A stretch of 64,000 nt of DNA from Paenibacillus sp. G2S3 (GTDB taxonomy: Bacteria > Bacillota > Bacilli > Paenibacillales > Paenibacillaceae), in NCBI RefSeq assembly GCF_030123105.1, contig NZ_CP126095.1, positions 3,596,001 to 3,660,000 on the forward strand, written 5' to 3'. Under the pieces are notes generated by a model that had not been told where the DNA came from, did not search any database, and worked only from the letters and a program-made list of their open reading frames with translations. Position numbers and translations under genes: made by a program. Shown one piece after another: positions 27,298-35,923 of the stretch. The stretch's first letter is position 1; the number at the start of each line of letters is the position of its first letter.

Positions 27298-28065
27298 TCA
27301 AAAATCAAGAAATAAAGCAGCATTAAAGTATTGTCTGGCCAGCGATTGAAAATAACAGGTCTGAACAGCTATCGTGGCTATCAGCAGTATGTTGCGTACA
27401 GATTCTCTCTGAGATCTCGTGAGATGCGTTAGGCGATTGATCACACGATCTGTGGAACTTCTAAGCAGGGAATCTTCTTTCCAAGAGAACTCCTTGTGCA
27501 AAAGCTGATCTACTTTACATTGCGTTTGTATCGTAGGATTACTCTTAATCTCTTCAAACAGTCCAGCATATGCGTAATACAGCTTTGCCGGTTCTATGAG
27601 ATCATCATCGTCTCGATCTGGCTTTAAGAACATTAATCGGAATAGCTGACGAATACTTTCGAAATTTAGGGCTGATTTGAGATCATCGATCATAAACAGA
27701 AGTGCTGCCTGATTAACTGAATACTTCTTTCCTTCTCTTGGAGAACCGAGATACTCCTTAAAATCACGCTTCACCCAATTTTGCATAGTAGTCACAGTCA
27801 AAGTGGAATACTCTATTAGATGGCCTAATGAAGCAATTTCACCGAGTGAAAAGCCTTTTACATCATGGCCCTTAATGATCTTTTGAAAAATGGGTGGAAC
27901 ATCTGTAGATAAAAAAGCGGGTAACGAAGTCCCCTTTTCTACTTCATCAAGATGAAATTTAGTCCATGCCTCTTGGAGGATATTCAGCGGTTTCCGGTCT
28001 GATAATCCGGTCAATGAGAGCAGAAGACTGGACATCTCCACGCGAGTCAATGCAAATGATTCCAT
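27298..28065 (-). CDS. DUF1836-family protein
   Basis: A 255-residue cytoplasmic protein. The middle part fits DUF1836, a family with a MerR-like helical start: LIEYSTLTVTTMQNWVKRDFKEYLG, then KKYSVNQAALLFMIDDLKSAL and SIRQLFRLMFLKPDRDDDDLIEP. The TTMQNWVKRD helix could bind DNA, so a regulator is possible; no function is established. ATG 28065 follows GTGGAGGGAAACAGAT. It stands alone and diverges from the CorC-type gene. Confidence 0.7.
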   Translation of the reverse strand: MESFALTRVEMSSLLLSLTGLSDRKPLNILQEAWTKFHLDEVEKGTSLPAFLSTDVPPIFQKIIKGHDVKGFSLGEIASLGHLIEYSTLTVTTMQNWVKRDFKEYLGSPREGKKYSVNQAALLFMIDDLKSALNFESIRQLFRLMFLKPDRDDDDLIEPAKLYYAYAGLFEEIKSNPTIQTQCKVDQLLHKEFSWKEDSLLRSSTDRVINRLTHLTRSQRESVRNILLIATIAVQTCYFQSLARQYFNAALFLDF

Positions 28066-28133
28066 ATCTGTTTCCCTCCACCATTTGATATTTCTCTGAA
28101 AAGTTCGTAGAATAGTTCATAAGAACTCATAAT

Positions 28134-29504
28134 ATGAGTATAACCTATTTTAGGAACGAAAGGGATGGTAAAGATTATATGGGTATAGGACTTAGTTTGA
28201 CGTTGGTGGCTATTTTGATTATTTTAACCGCTTTTTTTGTAGCAACGGAATTTGCATTGGTGAGACTTAGAGGTAGTCAGATCAGTCAAATGGTGATCGA
28301 GGGAAAGAAGAACGCGCTAGCTGTACAACGAGTGTCTGCTAATCTTGACGGATACTTATCTGCTTGTCAGCTCGGGATTACAATCACTGCACTGGGTATT
28401 GGTGCACTGGCAGAGCCAGCGTTTGAGCAGTTGCTCCTTCCGGTATTCGACTGGGCTAATATTAGTCCAAGTGTGAGTCACCCTCTTGCGTTCTTATTCG
28501 CATTCGTCATTGCAACATTCCTACACGTCGTTGTCGGGGAACTTGCTCCGAAGACGGTAGCTATAAACATTCCGGAAAGAATCGGTCAAATTACATCACC
28601 GCTGATTATTTGGTTCTACAGAATTTTGTACCCACTCATTTGGTTCATGAACGGTTCCGCAAATTTGCTTGTTCGCCTTTTCGGGATGAAGCCTGCCAGT
28701 GAGCATGGAGACGCTCATAGTGAAGATGAGATTCGTTTGATCTTGTCTGAAAGCTATGAAAGTGGAAAAATCAATAAAGCTGAATATGGCTATGTCAACC
28801 GTATCTTTACTTTTGATGAGATGTTGGCCAAAGAAATCATGGTTCCACGAACCGATATGGTATGTCTTTTCACCAATCATTCACTGAAAGAAAATTTCGA
28901 GATTATCCGTAAGGAACAATATACTCGCTTCCCGGTTGCAGAAGGTAGCAAGGATAATATCATCGGAATGATTAATACGAAACAGCTTTATTTGCAATAT
29001 GACAATAACCCTGATTTTGATTTCAAAGGCTTGATTCAGCCAGTCTTAACCGTATCTGAGGTAACACCTGTTAAGAATCTTTTAACACGTATGCAATTGG
29101 AGCGGGTGCATATTGCCCTGCTGCTTGATGAATATGGTGGTACGTCTGGACTCATCACGATTGAAGATATTTTGGAAGAAATCGTTGGTGAAATTCGAGA
29201 TGAATTTGACGGTGATGAACGCAGAGAAGTGGAGAAAATAAGCGATACAAATTATCTGTTCGATGGTAAGGTATCTCTAATTGAGGTCAAGGAACTCACT
29301 GGTCTTGATGTCGAACATGAGGAAGTGACAACGATTGGAGGCTGGTTATACAGTCATATCCCAGATCCGGCCGTTGGCAAAAGCATTGTACATGACAATG
29401 TAACCTTAATCATTCGTGAGATGAACAGATACCGTGTACGCAAGGTTGAGGTCATCATTGAGACTACAGGTGACACTGAATCGTCAGAGCTTGAGAATTC
29501 ATAA
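28134..29504 (+). CDS. CorC/HlyC-type membrane protein with CBS pair (UPF0053)
   Basis: Hemolysin-family protein, probably involved in magnesium or cobalt export. An N-terminal DUF21 region has three or four membrane segments (AFFVATEFALVRLRGSQI, LGITITALGIGALAEPAFE, FLHVVVGELAPKTVAI). Two CBS domains follow (KEIMVPRTDMVCL, ALLLDEYGGTSGLITIEDILEEIVGEI), then a C-terminal CorC_HlyC domain. ATG 28179 (MGIGLSLT) fits the family start better and has AAAGGGATGG 10 bases before it; the frame is open from ATG 28134. Confidence 0.9.
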   Translation: MSITYFRNERDGKDYMGIGLSLTLVAILIILTAFFVATEFALVRLRGSQISQMVIEGKKNALAVQRVSANLDGYLSACQLGITITALGIGALAEPAFEQLLLPVFDWANISPSVSHPLAFLFAFVIATFLHVVVGELAPKTVAINIPERIGQITSPLIIWFYRILYPLIWFMNGSANLLVRLFGMKPASEHGDAHSEDEIRLILSESYESGKINKAEYGYVNRIFTFDEMLAKEIMVPRTDMVCLFTNHSLKENFEIIRKEQYTRFPVAEGSKDNIIGMINTKQLYLQYDNNPDFDFKGLIQPVLTVSEVTPVKNLLTRMQLERVHIALLLDEYGGTSGLITIEDILEEIVGEIRDEFDGDERREVEKISDTNYLFDGKVSLIEVKELTGLDVEHEEVTTIGGWLYSHIPDPAVGKSIVHDNVTLIIREMNRYRVRKVEVIIETTGDTESSELENS

Positions 29505-29518
29505 GCTTTTAATTATAA

Positions 29519-29566
29519 AAAACAGGATAGAGATATCAGATTAAATCTGATTCTCTATCCTGTTTT
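29519..29566. terminator. bidirectional terminator
   Basis: AAAACAGGATAGAGA and TCTCTATCCTGTTTT pair around an inner ATCAGATT stem. It serves the CorC-type gene and the facing acetyltransferase gene, whose stop codon lies in the stem. Confidence 0.85.
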
Positions 29567-30092
29567 CTTTTATCAAGATCTTGCTCATGTAATATTCATC
29601 TACCCACTGACCATCGATCAAAAGCGATTTTCTTTTCGTCCCTTCGATCTCAAACCCATTTTTGATATATAGGGACATAGCCAGCTCATTATGTGTCATA
29701 ACTGTTAGCTCTAACCGAACAATTTCAGTATTCCTAGCCCATGCATCCAGCTCTTTGAATAGCCCCGTACCGATTCCCTGACTCTGATACTGTCTTAGAA
29801 TGCCAATGACTATGTACGCACTATGGCGATTGCGTCTAACACTGCCACCTCTAACCGACATAAAGCCTATCAAATGGCTATCAACCTCTGCGCCAATAAG
29901 GATTGAAGTATCTGCTGAAGCGAAGCTTTCGATCATCTCTCTGACCTGATTTAGACTGGATTGTCGTTCATCCGGCTCCATTAACATAAATTTGGATTCC
30001 TGATCCAACTGATGCTGTAGACGAAGTAATTCTTCTGCATCCTCTGAAATCAGCACTTTAAATGTTACCATCATATCATCACTTCCAATCAT
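29541..30092 (-). CDS. GNAT-family acetyltransferase
   Basis: Single GNAT domain, 183 residues: LIGAEVDSHLIGFMSVRGG, the acetyl-CoA loop RQYQSQGIGTGLFKELDAWA and VMTHNELAMSLYIKNGFEIEGTKR. The target is unknown; the tail KRKSLLIDGQWVDEYYMSKIL resembles RimJ-like or YhhY-like enzymes. Start uncertain: ATG 30092, or ATG 30074 behind GGAAGTGATG. Follows another acetyltransferase by 6 bp. Confidence 0.85.
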   Translation of the reverse strand: MIGSDDMMVTFKVLISEDAEELLRLQHQLDQESKFMLMEPDERQSSLNQVREMIESFASADTSILIGAEVDSHLIGFMSVRGGSVRRNRHSAYIVIGILRQYQSQGIGTGLFKELDAWARNTEIVRLELTVMTHNELAMSLYIKNGFEIEGTKRKSLLIDGQWVDEYYMSKILIKENRIENQI

Positions 30093-30098
30093 AAATAG

Positions 30099-30527
30099 CT
30101 ATAAGTACTTTTTGAACAGCTTACTGGAACTGCTATTATATCCAAGATGCTCGTAAAATTGATGTGCATCCTCCCTTCTGACCGCACTCGATAGCATGAT
30201 CTTAAGGGCTCCCCTAGAGGTGGCTACGTGCTCAGCGTATCTCATTAATTTCGCTCCGTATCCTTTCCCTCTCACCTCTTGTGCAGTGATAACTCTTTCA
30301 ATGACTGCAAAGGGTCGATCGTCACATAAAGCATCCATACACAAATGAAGATGAAGCGTCCCAACAATAGTCCCTTCTTCTTCGTACACATAAAGAAAAC
30401 TATCCGTATTCTCAGCTATCTGCCTCAGTCGTTCCGGTGATACTTGTATATCTGTTTGATTAGGCAGCAACAATCGATATAGATCTTCAATATAGAATGC
30501 GTCTTCAGGAACAGCCTCTCTTATCAT
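30099..30527 (-). CDS. GNAT-family acetyltransferase
   Basis: A compact GNAT of 142 residues: IREAVPEDAFYIEDLYRLLLP, GTIVGTLHLHLCMDAL, the acetyl-CoA loop AQEVRGKGYGAKLMRYAEHVA and EDAHQFYEHLGYNSSSSKLFKK. Acceptor unknown. ATG 30527 follows AAGAAAGGAAGAAACAA. Part of a three-gene run (VOC, GNAT, GNAT) on the minus strand. Confidence 0.85.
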   Translation of the reverse strand: MIREAVPEDAFYIEDLYRLLLPNQTDIQVSPERLRQIAENTDSFLYVYEEEGTIVGTLHLHLCMDALCDDRPFAVIERVITAQEVRGKGYGAKLMRYAEHVATSRGALKIMLSSAVRREDAHQFYEHLGYNSSSSKLFKKYL

Positions 30528-30552
30528 TTGTTTCTTCCTTTCTTAATCGTTC

Positions 30553-30909
30553 TTAACAACGACAGACCATAATAACATTACCGTCAGGATCTTTGAAATT
30601 AAACCAATGGTCATGCTCGATATCCGTAAGAATCTCTCCGCCATTCGCTTTTACATAATCATAAGCAGCATCAATATCTTCGGTATTTAGATGAAAAGAG
30701 GGGATATTAAGAACGGACTCAGAAGTGTAAATTTTGCTGTCTAATACGATTTCCGGTCCTTGCATGGGAATCACGTATAGATGCCCGAATAATACTTCAC
30801 CATCCAAAGGCAAACCAAGCAATTGGCAATACCATTCTTTAGATTTCTCAATATCCTTTACCGGAATAAAAACTGCACCAATCTGATTCAGAATCGGACT
30901 TATCACCAT
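30553..30909 (-). CDS. VOC-family (glyoxalase/bleomycin-resistance fold) protein
   Basis: One VOC module pair in 118 residues: GAVFIPVKDIEKSKEWYCQLLG, then FHLNTEDIDAAYDYVKANGGEI and WFNFKDPDGNVIMVCR. Such proteins include glyoxalases, dioxygenases and resistance proteins; the substrate cannot be told. ATG 30909 follows GAGGAGGCTTTCTTA. First of the three-gene run. Confidence 0.85.
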   Translation of the reverse strand: MVISPILNQIGAVFIPVKDIEKSKEWYCQLLGLPLDGEVLFGHLYVIPMQGPEIVLDSKIYTSESVLNIPSFHLNTEDIDAAYDYVKANGGEILTDIEHDHWFNFKDPDGNVIMVCRC

Positions 30910-31067
30910 TAAGAAAGCCTCCTCTTTAAAGTTACAGAATAGGGTGTTATTCTAGAATAATTCGATAAAATATGTCAATTACCTCCCTCCACTTAGGGAA
31001 GGTCTGGCAAGTTATGTTATAATTTTGTGAGCACTACTCTAATTTCACGTATGACAGGAGAATTGAA

Positions 31068-32414
31068 TTGGCTAATCTGAACTTCGGTGGATTTAAATTA
31101 ACACCACCTAAAGTCTTATCACTAGGATTTGTAATACTTATCACTGCCGGAACTTTTTTACTTAGTTTGCCGGTCTCCTCAGTAAAAGGGCACATTTCTT
31201 TTATTGATGCATTATTCATGGCAACATCGGCAACCTGTGTTACAGGTCTGGCAGTCATTGATACGGGCACACAGTTGACTACTTTTGGACAAGTTGTTCT
31301 ACTCGTATTATTTCAGTTTGGGGGATTAGGTTTTATTACGATGGCCACTTTGATTACTTTGGTCCTTAATAAACGAATATCCTTTAAAGAACGAATTCTT
31401 ATGCAAGAATCTATGAACCAGAATTCCATGCAGGGTATTGTCCAGTTAATCCGCAGAGTCCTGATATATTCACTAGTTATTCAGCTCACAGGTGCCATTG
31501 TGTTTGCCGGTAGGTTTATGATGGATATGCCTTTCGGGAAAGCTGTATATTATGGGATTTTTCACAGTATATCTATTTTTAATAATGCAGGCTTTGATCT
31601 ATTTGGTGACATTCATGGGCCCTTTAGTGGACTTACTCGTTTTGTAAACGATCCTATTGTGAATTTCACCTCAATGATCCTCATCTTTCTTGGAGGGGTC
31701 GGTTTTATTGTCCTGTCTGATGTTTTTGACTTTCCAAAACGTAAAAAGCTTACTCTTCATTCGAAGGTTGTTCTTTCTACCTCTGTGATATTGATTGCCA
31801 TTGGGGCTGCTCTATTTTTCTTACTAGAATTTAATTCTACGCTGAAGCCCTTGAGTGCAGGTGGTAAGATCATGGCTACATTTTTACAAGCGATAACACC
31901 ACGTTCAGGTGGTGTCACTACGATTGAAATTCCACTTATGCGGGAATCAACACAATTTCTAATGATCCTGCTGATGTTCATAGGGGCTGCGCCTGGATCT
32001 ACTGGTGGGGGAATTAAGATTACTACGTTCGCTGTTCTAGTGGCTGCAGTTTCTGCAAGATTAAGGGGTAAAGAGGATATTGTAATGTTTCGTTACCAGA
32101 TCGCTAAAGAAAATGTCTATAGAGCCGTGACGATGACATTAATGTCTCTAATGTTAGTTGTCATCGCTACGATGTTGTTATCCGTGACAGAAAAAGCTGA
32201 CTTTCTTGCTGTACTCTTTGAATCCGTATCCGCATTCGGGACTTCTGGTCTCTCCATGGGACTTACTCCAGAACTGACTACTGCAGGTAAAGTGCTCATT
32301 ATTATTCTAATGTTTCTCGGTCGGACGGGTCCACTTACTCTAGCTTATGCACTCAAGCCTAAAGGTAGTAAGGAACTTTACCGCTATCCTGAAGGGAAGA
32401 TTACCATCGGATAA
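31068..32414 (+). CDS. ktrB: KtrB/TrkH-family potassium channel subunit
   Basis: Membrane subunit for K+ uptake. Four pore loops with their selectivity glycines are visible: SATCVTGLAVID, SIFNNAGFDLFGD, ITPRSGGVTTIEI and SAFGTSGLSMGLTPEL. Eight or more membrane segments in 448 residues. The start is TTG 31068, 8 bases after AGGAG. No ktrA-type regulatory gene adjoins it, so the RCK subunit must be coded elsewhere, as for B. subtilis ktrD. Confidence 0.9.
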   Translation: MANLNFGGFKLTPPKVLSLGFVILITAGTFLLSLPVSSVKGHISFIDALFMATSATCVTGLAVIDTGTQLTTFGQVVLLVLFQFGGLGFITMATLITLVLNKRISFKERILMQESMNQNSMQGIVQLIRRVLIYSLVIQLTGAIVFAGRFMMDMPFGKAVYYGIFHSISIFNNAGFDLFGDIHGPFSGLTRFVNDPIVNFTSMILIFLGGVGFIVLSDVFDFPKRKKLTLHSKVVLSTSVILIAIGAALFFLLEFNSTLKPLSAGGKIMATFLQAITPRSGGVTTIEIPLMRESTQFLMILLMFIGAAPGSTGGGIKITTFAVLVAAVSARLRGKEDIVMFRYQIAKENVYRAVTMTLMSLMLVVIATMLLSVTEKADFLAVLFESVSAFGTSGLSMGLTPELTTAGKVLIIILMFLGRTGPLTLAYALKPKGSKELYRYPEGKITIG

Positions 32415-32417
32415 GGC

Positions 32418-32459
32418 GTGATGTAACCAGCGGCTATAAATATGGCCGCTGGTAATCAC
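32418..32459. terminator. strong hairpin between convergent genes
   Basis: GTGAT plus ACCAGCGGC pair with GCCGCTGGT plus ATCAC. No good T-run on either strand, but the position between ktrB and the small facing gene suits a terminator. Confidence 0.6.
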
Positions 32460-32476
32460 ATCAACACTTGTATGTT

Positions 32477-32752
32477 TTATTCTTCAACGATTTCTTGTTT
32501 ATCTAGTGCAGCATCAAGCAATTGATTGTATACATCGTCATCATTCTCAAGCAGCGCGTCAGTTTCTAAGAACTGCTCTTCGCTTCCAGGCTCACCCGCG
32601 AAGCTTAGGCTGTAATCCCATTCCGTTCCTCTTGTACTAAAGAAAGTAATCTCATATGGAGCCTTATGGTTTTCGAGAGTAAATATCGTCCTCCCTACAT
32701 AGCTTTTATCCTCTTTACGGCTCATTTCAGCACTTACGATCTCTAAATTCAT
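32477..32752 (-). CDS. small acidic protein of unknown function
   Basis: A 91-residue protein I do not recognise. It is soluble and acidic, with alternating strand-like segments (SYVGRTIFTLENHKAPYEITFF, WDYSLSFAG) and an acidic helical tail (ALLENDDDVYNQLLDAALDKQEIVEE). GGAAGGAAG precedes ATG 32752. Monocistronic, facing ktrB. Confidence 0.65.
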   Translation of the reverse strand: MNLEIVSAEMSRKEDKSYVGRTIFTLENHKAPYEITFFSTRGTEWDYSLSFAGEPGSEEQFLETDALLENDDDVYNQLLDAALDKQEIVEE

Positions 32753-32929
32753 CCGCTAATCTTCCTTCCATTCATCAAATCATTTCCCCTTTCAGTATAG
32801 CATTGAAATGAATGTAATTCCTCAATTTACACTGTAAATTCCATGTAATTGACTTTTTTCATCCGGCGGTTAATAATTTAGTACAATACTTGTAAAGTAC
32901 CAAACTATTAGTAATTGGAGGAAATATCG

Positions 32930-34162
32930 ATGACTGATTTCGAGGCAAAGCTTAGTAAATATGCAGATTTAGCTGTGCAAATTGGGGTTAACGTTCAACC
33001 AGGGCAAATTCTGGTGGTGAATGCGCCGATTCTTGCAGCTGACTTCGTACGTATTATCACCGCCAAAGCATATGCGATTGGAGCAAGCTTAGTGAAGGTG
33101 AACTGGAGTGATGCGAGCATTACGCGCCAGCAGTTTGAACATGCTGCACCAGAGGTATTCACTGAGCCTCCTACTTGGTACGCAGGTGAAATGACTGAAC
33201 TCGCCGAAAAAGGTGCGGCTATTCTTAACGTGATCGCGGAAGATCCTGATGCACTTAAGGGTATTGATCCTGTTCGCATTTCCAATTATCAAAAAGTACG
33301 GGGAGCTGCACTCACCAAATATCGTGAAATGCAAATGTCCGACAAAGTTAGCTGGAGTATTGTTGCAGTACCTTGTCAGGCTTGGGCGGATAAAGTATTC
33401 CCGGATGTTCCAGCTGAAGAACGTGTAAATAAACTTTGGGAAGCTATTTTCCACACCGTACGTCTTGATCGTGAAGATCCGGTAGCTGCATGGCAAGAAC
33501 ATCTCGACACTTTAGATCAAAAAGCAAATGTACTCAACGCAAAAAAATATAAGAAGCTGCATTACATAGCACCTGGTACGGACCTAAGCATCGAGCTTCC
33601 AGAAGGCCATATTTGGGCACAGGGGGACAGCATTAATGCTAAGGGTCATTCTTTTGTAGCCAATATGCCTACCGAAGAAGTATTTACCGCCCCTCTAAAG
33701 ACTGGCGTGAATGGCACCGTACGAAGCACAAAACCTCTTAGCCATGGCGGCAACATTATCGATGGATTCTCTATTACTTTTGAGAATGGACGAATTGTTA
33801 GTGTTAGTGCAGAGCAAGGACAAGAAGCACTAGAACACCTCATTAGTATGGATGAAGGCGCGAAATACCTCGGTGAAGTTGCATTAGTTCCTCATAAGTC
33901 CCCTATCTCTGAGTCCAATATTCTTTATTACAATACCTTGTTTGATGAGAATGCATCCAACCACCTAGCTATAGGTATGGCTTATGCTTTCTGCTTAGAA
34001 GGTGGTAAGGATATGACTCCTGATGAACTGATTGCACATGGATTGAATAATAGCGTTACCCATGTGGATTTCATGATCGGTTCAGCGGAAATGAACATTT
34101 ATGGTATATCTGCTGATGGAACCGAAGAACCTGTATTCCTGAATGGAAACTGGGCGTTCTAA
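32930..34162 (+). CDS. ampS: M29 aminopeptidase (AmpS type), copy 1
   Basis: Metal-dependent aminopeptidase that takes single residues from peptide N-termini in the cytoplasm. From ATG 32930 (behind TTGGAGGAAATATCG) it is 410 residues. Metal ligands of the family are seen in MPTEEVFTAP, YLGEVALVP, NASNHLAIGMAYAF and THVDFMIG, with PEGHIWAQGD in between. An in-frame ATG at 32915 precedes the ribosome site and is not used. It is followed after 51 bp by a second, similar copy. Confidence 0.93.
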   Translation: MTDFEAKLSKYADLAVQIGVNVQPGQILVVNAPILAADFVRIITAKAYAIGASLVKVNWSDASITRQQFEHAAPEVFTEPPTWYAGEMTELAEKGAAILNVIAEDPDALKGIDPVRISNYQKVRGAALTKYREMQMSDKVSWSIVAVPCQAWADKVFPDVPAEERVNKLWEAIFHTVRLDREDPVAAWQEHLDTLDQKANVLNAKKYKKLHYIAPGTDLSIELPEGHIWAQGDSINAKGHSFVANMPTEEVFTAPLKTGVNGTVRSTKPLSHGGNIIDGFSITFENGRIVSVSAEQGQEALEHLISMDEGAKYLGEVALVPHKSPISESNILYYNTLFDENASNHLAIGMAYAFCLEGGKDMTPDELIAHGLNNSVTHVDFMIGSAEMNIYGISADGTEEPVFLNGNWAF

Positions 34163-34213
34163 TTATTGCAAATATGAAATAAAAGACTAGAGATATTGGG
34201 AGGAGTTGAAACT

Positions 34214-35443
34214 ATGTTAGATTTCAAGCAAAAACTGGAGAACTATGCGTTGCTGGCAGTGAAGATTGGGGTTAATATCCAACCTGGGCAGACCCTTGTT
34301 GTAAATGCCGACATCGTTTCGGCAGAACTAGTACGTCTTGTCGTACGCAATGCCTATGAAGCGGGTGCGAAGCTCGTCAAGGTTAATTATAGCGACGAGG
34401 TTGTTACACGTACACGTTATGACCTCGCTCCATCCGATTCCTTCTTGGAACCGCCACAATGGCAAGCAGATGAATTAGAAGATCTGGCTAAAAAAGGTGC
34501 AGCATTTCTATCGATAACTTCAACGAATCCAGATCTGTTGAACGGTGTTGAATCAGGAAGAATTGCAGATAATCAGCGGATCTCTGGACAAACGTTAGCT
34601 CCATATCGTGAATTGTTAATGGGGAATCACGTAAGCTGGAGTATTGTAGCCTTCCCATCATCATCATGGGCGGCAAAAGTATTCCCTGAAGCATCACCTG
34701 ATCAGCAGATTGATTTGCTATGGGAAGCTATCTTTAAAGCAACACGTGCGGATCAGGCTGATCCTATTCAAGCATGGAGTCAACATTTAGATGGTCTAAA
34801 AGCACGTTGTACTACCTTGAATGATAATAAGTTCCGCAAGCTGCACTATACAGCACCAGGGACCGATTTGACGATTGAACTACCAGAAGGCCATATCTGG
34901 TGTCAAGCCGGAGCTGTCAATGGCAAAGGTGTCCCTTTCCTAGCCAATATCCCTACAGAAGAAGTATTTACTGCCCCACTGAAGTCTGGTGTGAATGGTA
35001 AGGTAAGCAGCACTAAGCCGCTTAGCTATGGGGGTAATCTTATTGATAATTTCACTCTTACCTTTGAGAACGGCAAAGTAACGGATTTCGCCGCTGAAAA
35101 AGGTTCAGAAACGCTTGCTTCCCTTATCGCATTAGATGAAGGCTCTGCTTATCTTGGAGAAGTCGCTTTGGTGCCTTTCCACTCCCCGATCTCCGAGAGC
35201 GGAATTCTATATTACACCACATTGTTTGATGAGAATGCTTCCTGCCATTTGGCATTAGGTGCAGCATATGCCTTTACCCTTCAAGAGGGTACAACAATGA
35301 CCAAAGAACAACTGCAGGAAAAAGGAATGAATCAAAGCCATACACATGTTGATTTTATGATGGGTGCACCTGAAATGAGCATTGATGGTATTAAGGATGA
35401 TGGAACAATCGTACCTATCTTCCGTGCCGGAGATTGGGCTTAA
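34214..35443 (+). CDS. ampS: M29 aminopeptidase (AmpS type), copy 2
   Basis: Close paralogue of the preceding gene over its whole length (409 residues): shared IPTEEVFTAPLKSGVNG, YLGEVALVPFHSPISESGILYYTTLFDENAS, HLALGAAYAFTL and THVDFMMGAPEMSI, with all metal ligands kept. ATG 34214 follows GGGAGGAGTTGAAACT. The two genes share a terminator after this copy and form a tandem duplication; different peptide preference is likely but not shown. Confidence 0.93.
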   Translation: MLDFKQKLENYALLAVKIGVNIQPGQTLVVNADIVSAELVRLVVRNAYEAGAKLVKVNYSDEVVTRTRYDLAPSDSFLEPPQWQADELEDLAKKGAAFLSITSTNPDLLNGVESGRIADNQRISGQTLAPYRELLMGNHVSWSIVAFPSSSWAAKVFPEASPDQQIDLLWEAIFKATRADQADPIQAWSQHLDGLKARCTTLNDNKFRKLHYTAPGTDLTIELPEGHIWCQAGAVNGKGVPFLANIPTEEVFTAPLKSGVNGKVSSTKPLSYGGNLIDNFTLTFENGKVTDFAAEKGSETLASLIALDEGSAYLGEVALVPFHSPISESGILYYTTLFDENASCHLALGAAYAFTLQEGTTMTKEQLQEKGMNQSHTHVDFMMGAPEMSIDGIKDDGTIVPIFRAGDWA

Positions 35444-35482
35444 ATTGTTCGCTTAAATTTTTGAATAGATAAAATAAATACC

Positions 35483-35531
35483 AAACAACCTGCTTTGCTC
35501 CTCTTCAGAGGACAAAAGCAGGTTGTTTTTT
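35483..35531 (+). terminator. terminator after the aminopeptidase pair
   Basis: AAACAACCTGCTTT pairs with AAAGCAGGTTGTTT, and six T residues end the structure. Confidence 0.9.
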
Positions 35532-35669
35532 CATTACATTCTCGATACTAAGAAAATAAAATGTCCAAATTTGAATAAAAGTTCAAAAATTGTTCACACT
35601 ATTGTTGATTTCCGTTCACAAATATGTCACAATACAGTTAAGGATCGAATTTCCAAGGAGGGGATTATC

Positions 35670-35852
35670 ATGTTGAGAGACCCAATATCCAATGAAATTG
35701 ACAGCGTTGAAGAAGAACAGCTCGAAATTCAAGCACCGGTGGATTCAAGAATTGTTGCATCTAATGCAATCAAATATACCGCCTATGTTATGCTGTTTTT
35801 CGGATTCTTGTATTTCCTGATTGCTTACTTGGCACCTATGTTGGAACAATAA
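35670..35852 (+). CDS. 60-residue single-pass membrane protein, unknown function
   Basis: ATG 35670 stands behind AAGGAGGGGATTATC, a near-ideal site. The product has an acidic start (ISNEIDSVEEEQLEIQAP) and one C-terminal membrane segment (YTAYVMLFFGFLYFLIAYL), ending APMLEQ. The frame is open further upstream (to 35523) but without a start context. A terminator follows at 35885-35921. Spaced repeats of TTCACA/TCACAA at 35594-35634 precede it and may be a regulatory site. Family not recognised. Confidence 0.7.
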   Translation: MLRDPISNEIDSVEEEQLEIQAPVDSRIVASNAIKYTAYVMLFFGFLYFLIAYLAPMLEQ

Positions 35853-35884
35853 TGTGATGGATATGATTTTATTAGAAAACGCTT

Positions 35885-35921
35885 ACGGTTAATCACTCTC
35901 ATGGGAGTAGTGATTAACCGT
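35885..35921 (+). terminator. terminator after the small membrane protein gene
   Basis: ACGGTTAATCACT pairs with AGTGATTAACCGT and TTTTATTT follows on the plus strand. It also sits just past the end of the facing gene. Confidence 0.9.
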
Positions 35922-35923
35922 TT

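Noticed and set aside
27275..27305. cre site at AAGCGCTC near the end of the DUF1836 gene
   Set aside because: Fails two defined cre positions and lies at a gene end.
30947..30960. 14-bp palindrome TTATTCTAGAATAA before the VOC gene
   Set aside because: AT-rich palindromes of this size are expected by chance and no promoter alignment supports it.
35600..35635. Rex or FNR operator before the small membrane protein gene
   Set aside because: The TCACAA words are in direct, not inverted, order, so the standard sites do not fit; kept only as an unexplained repeat.
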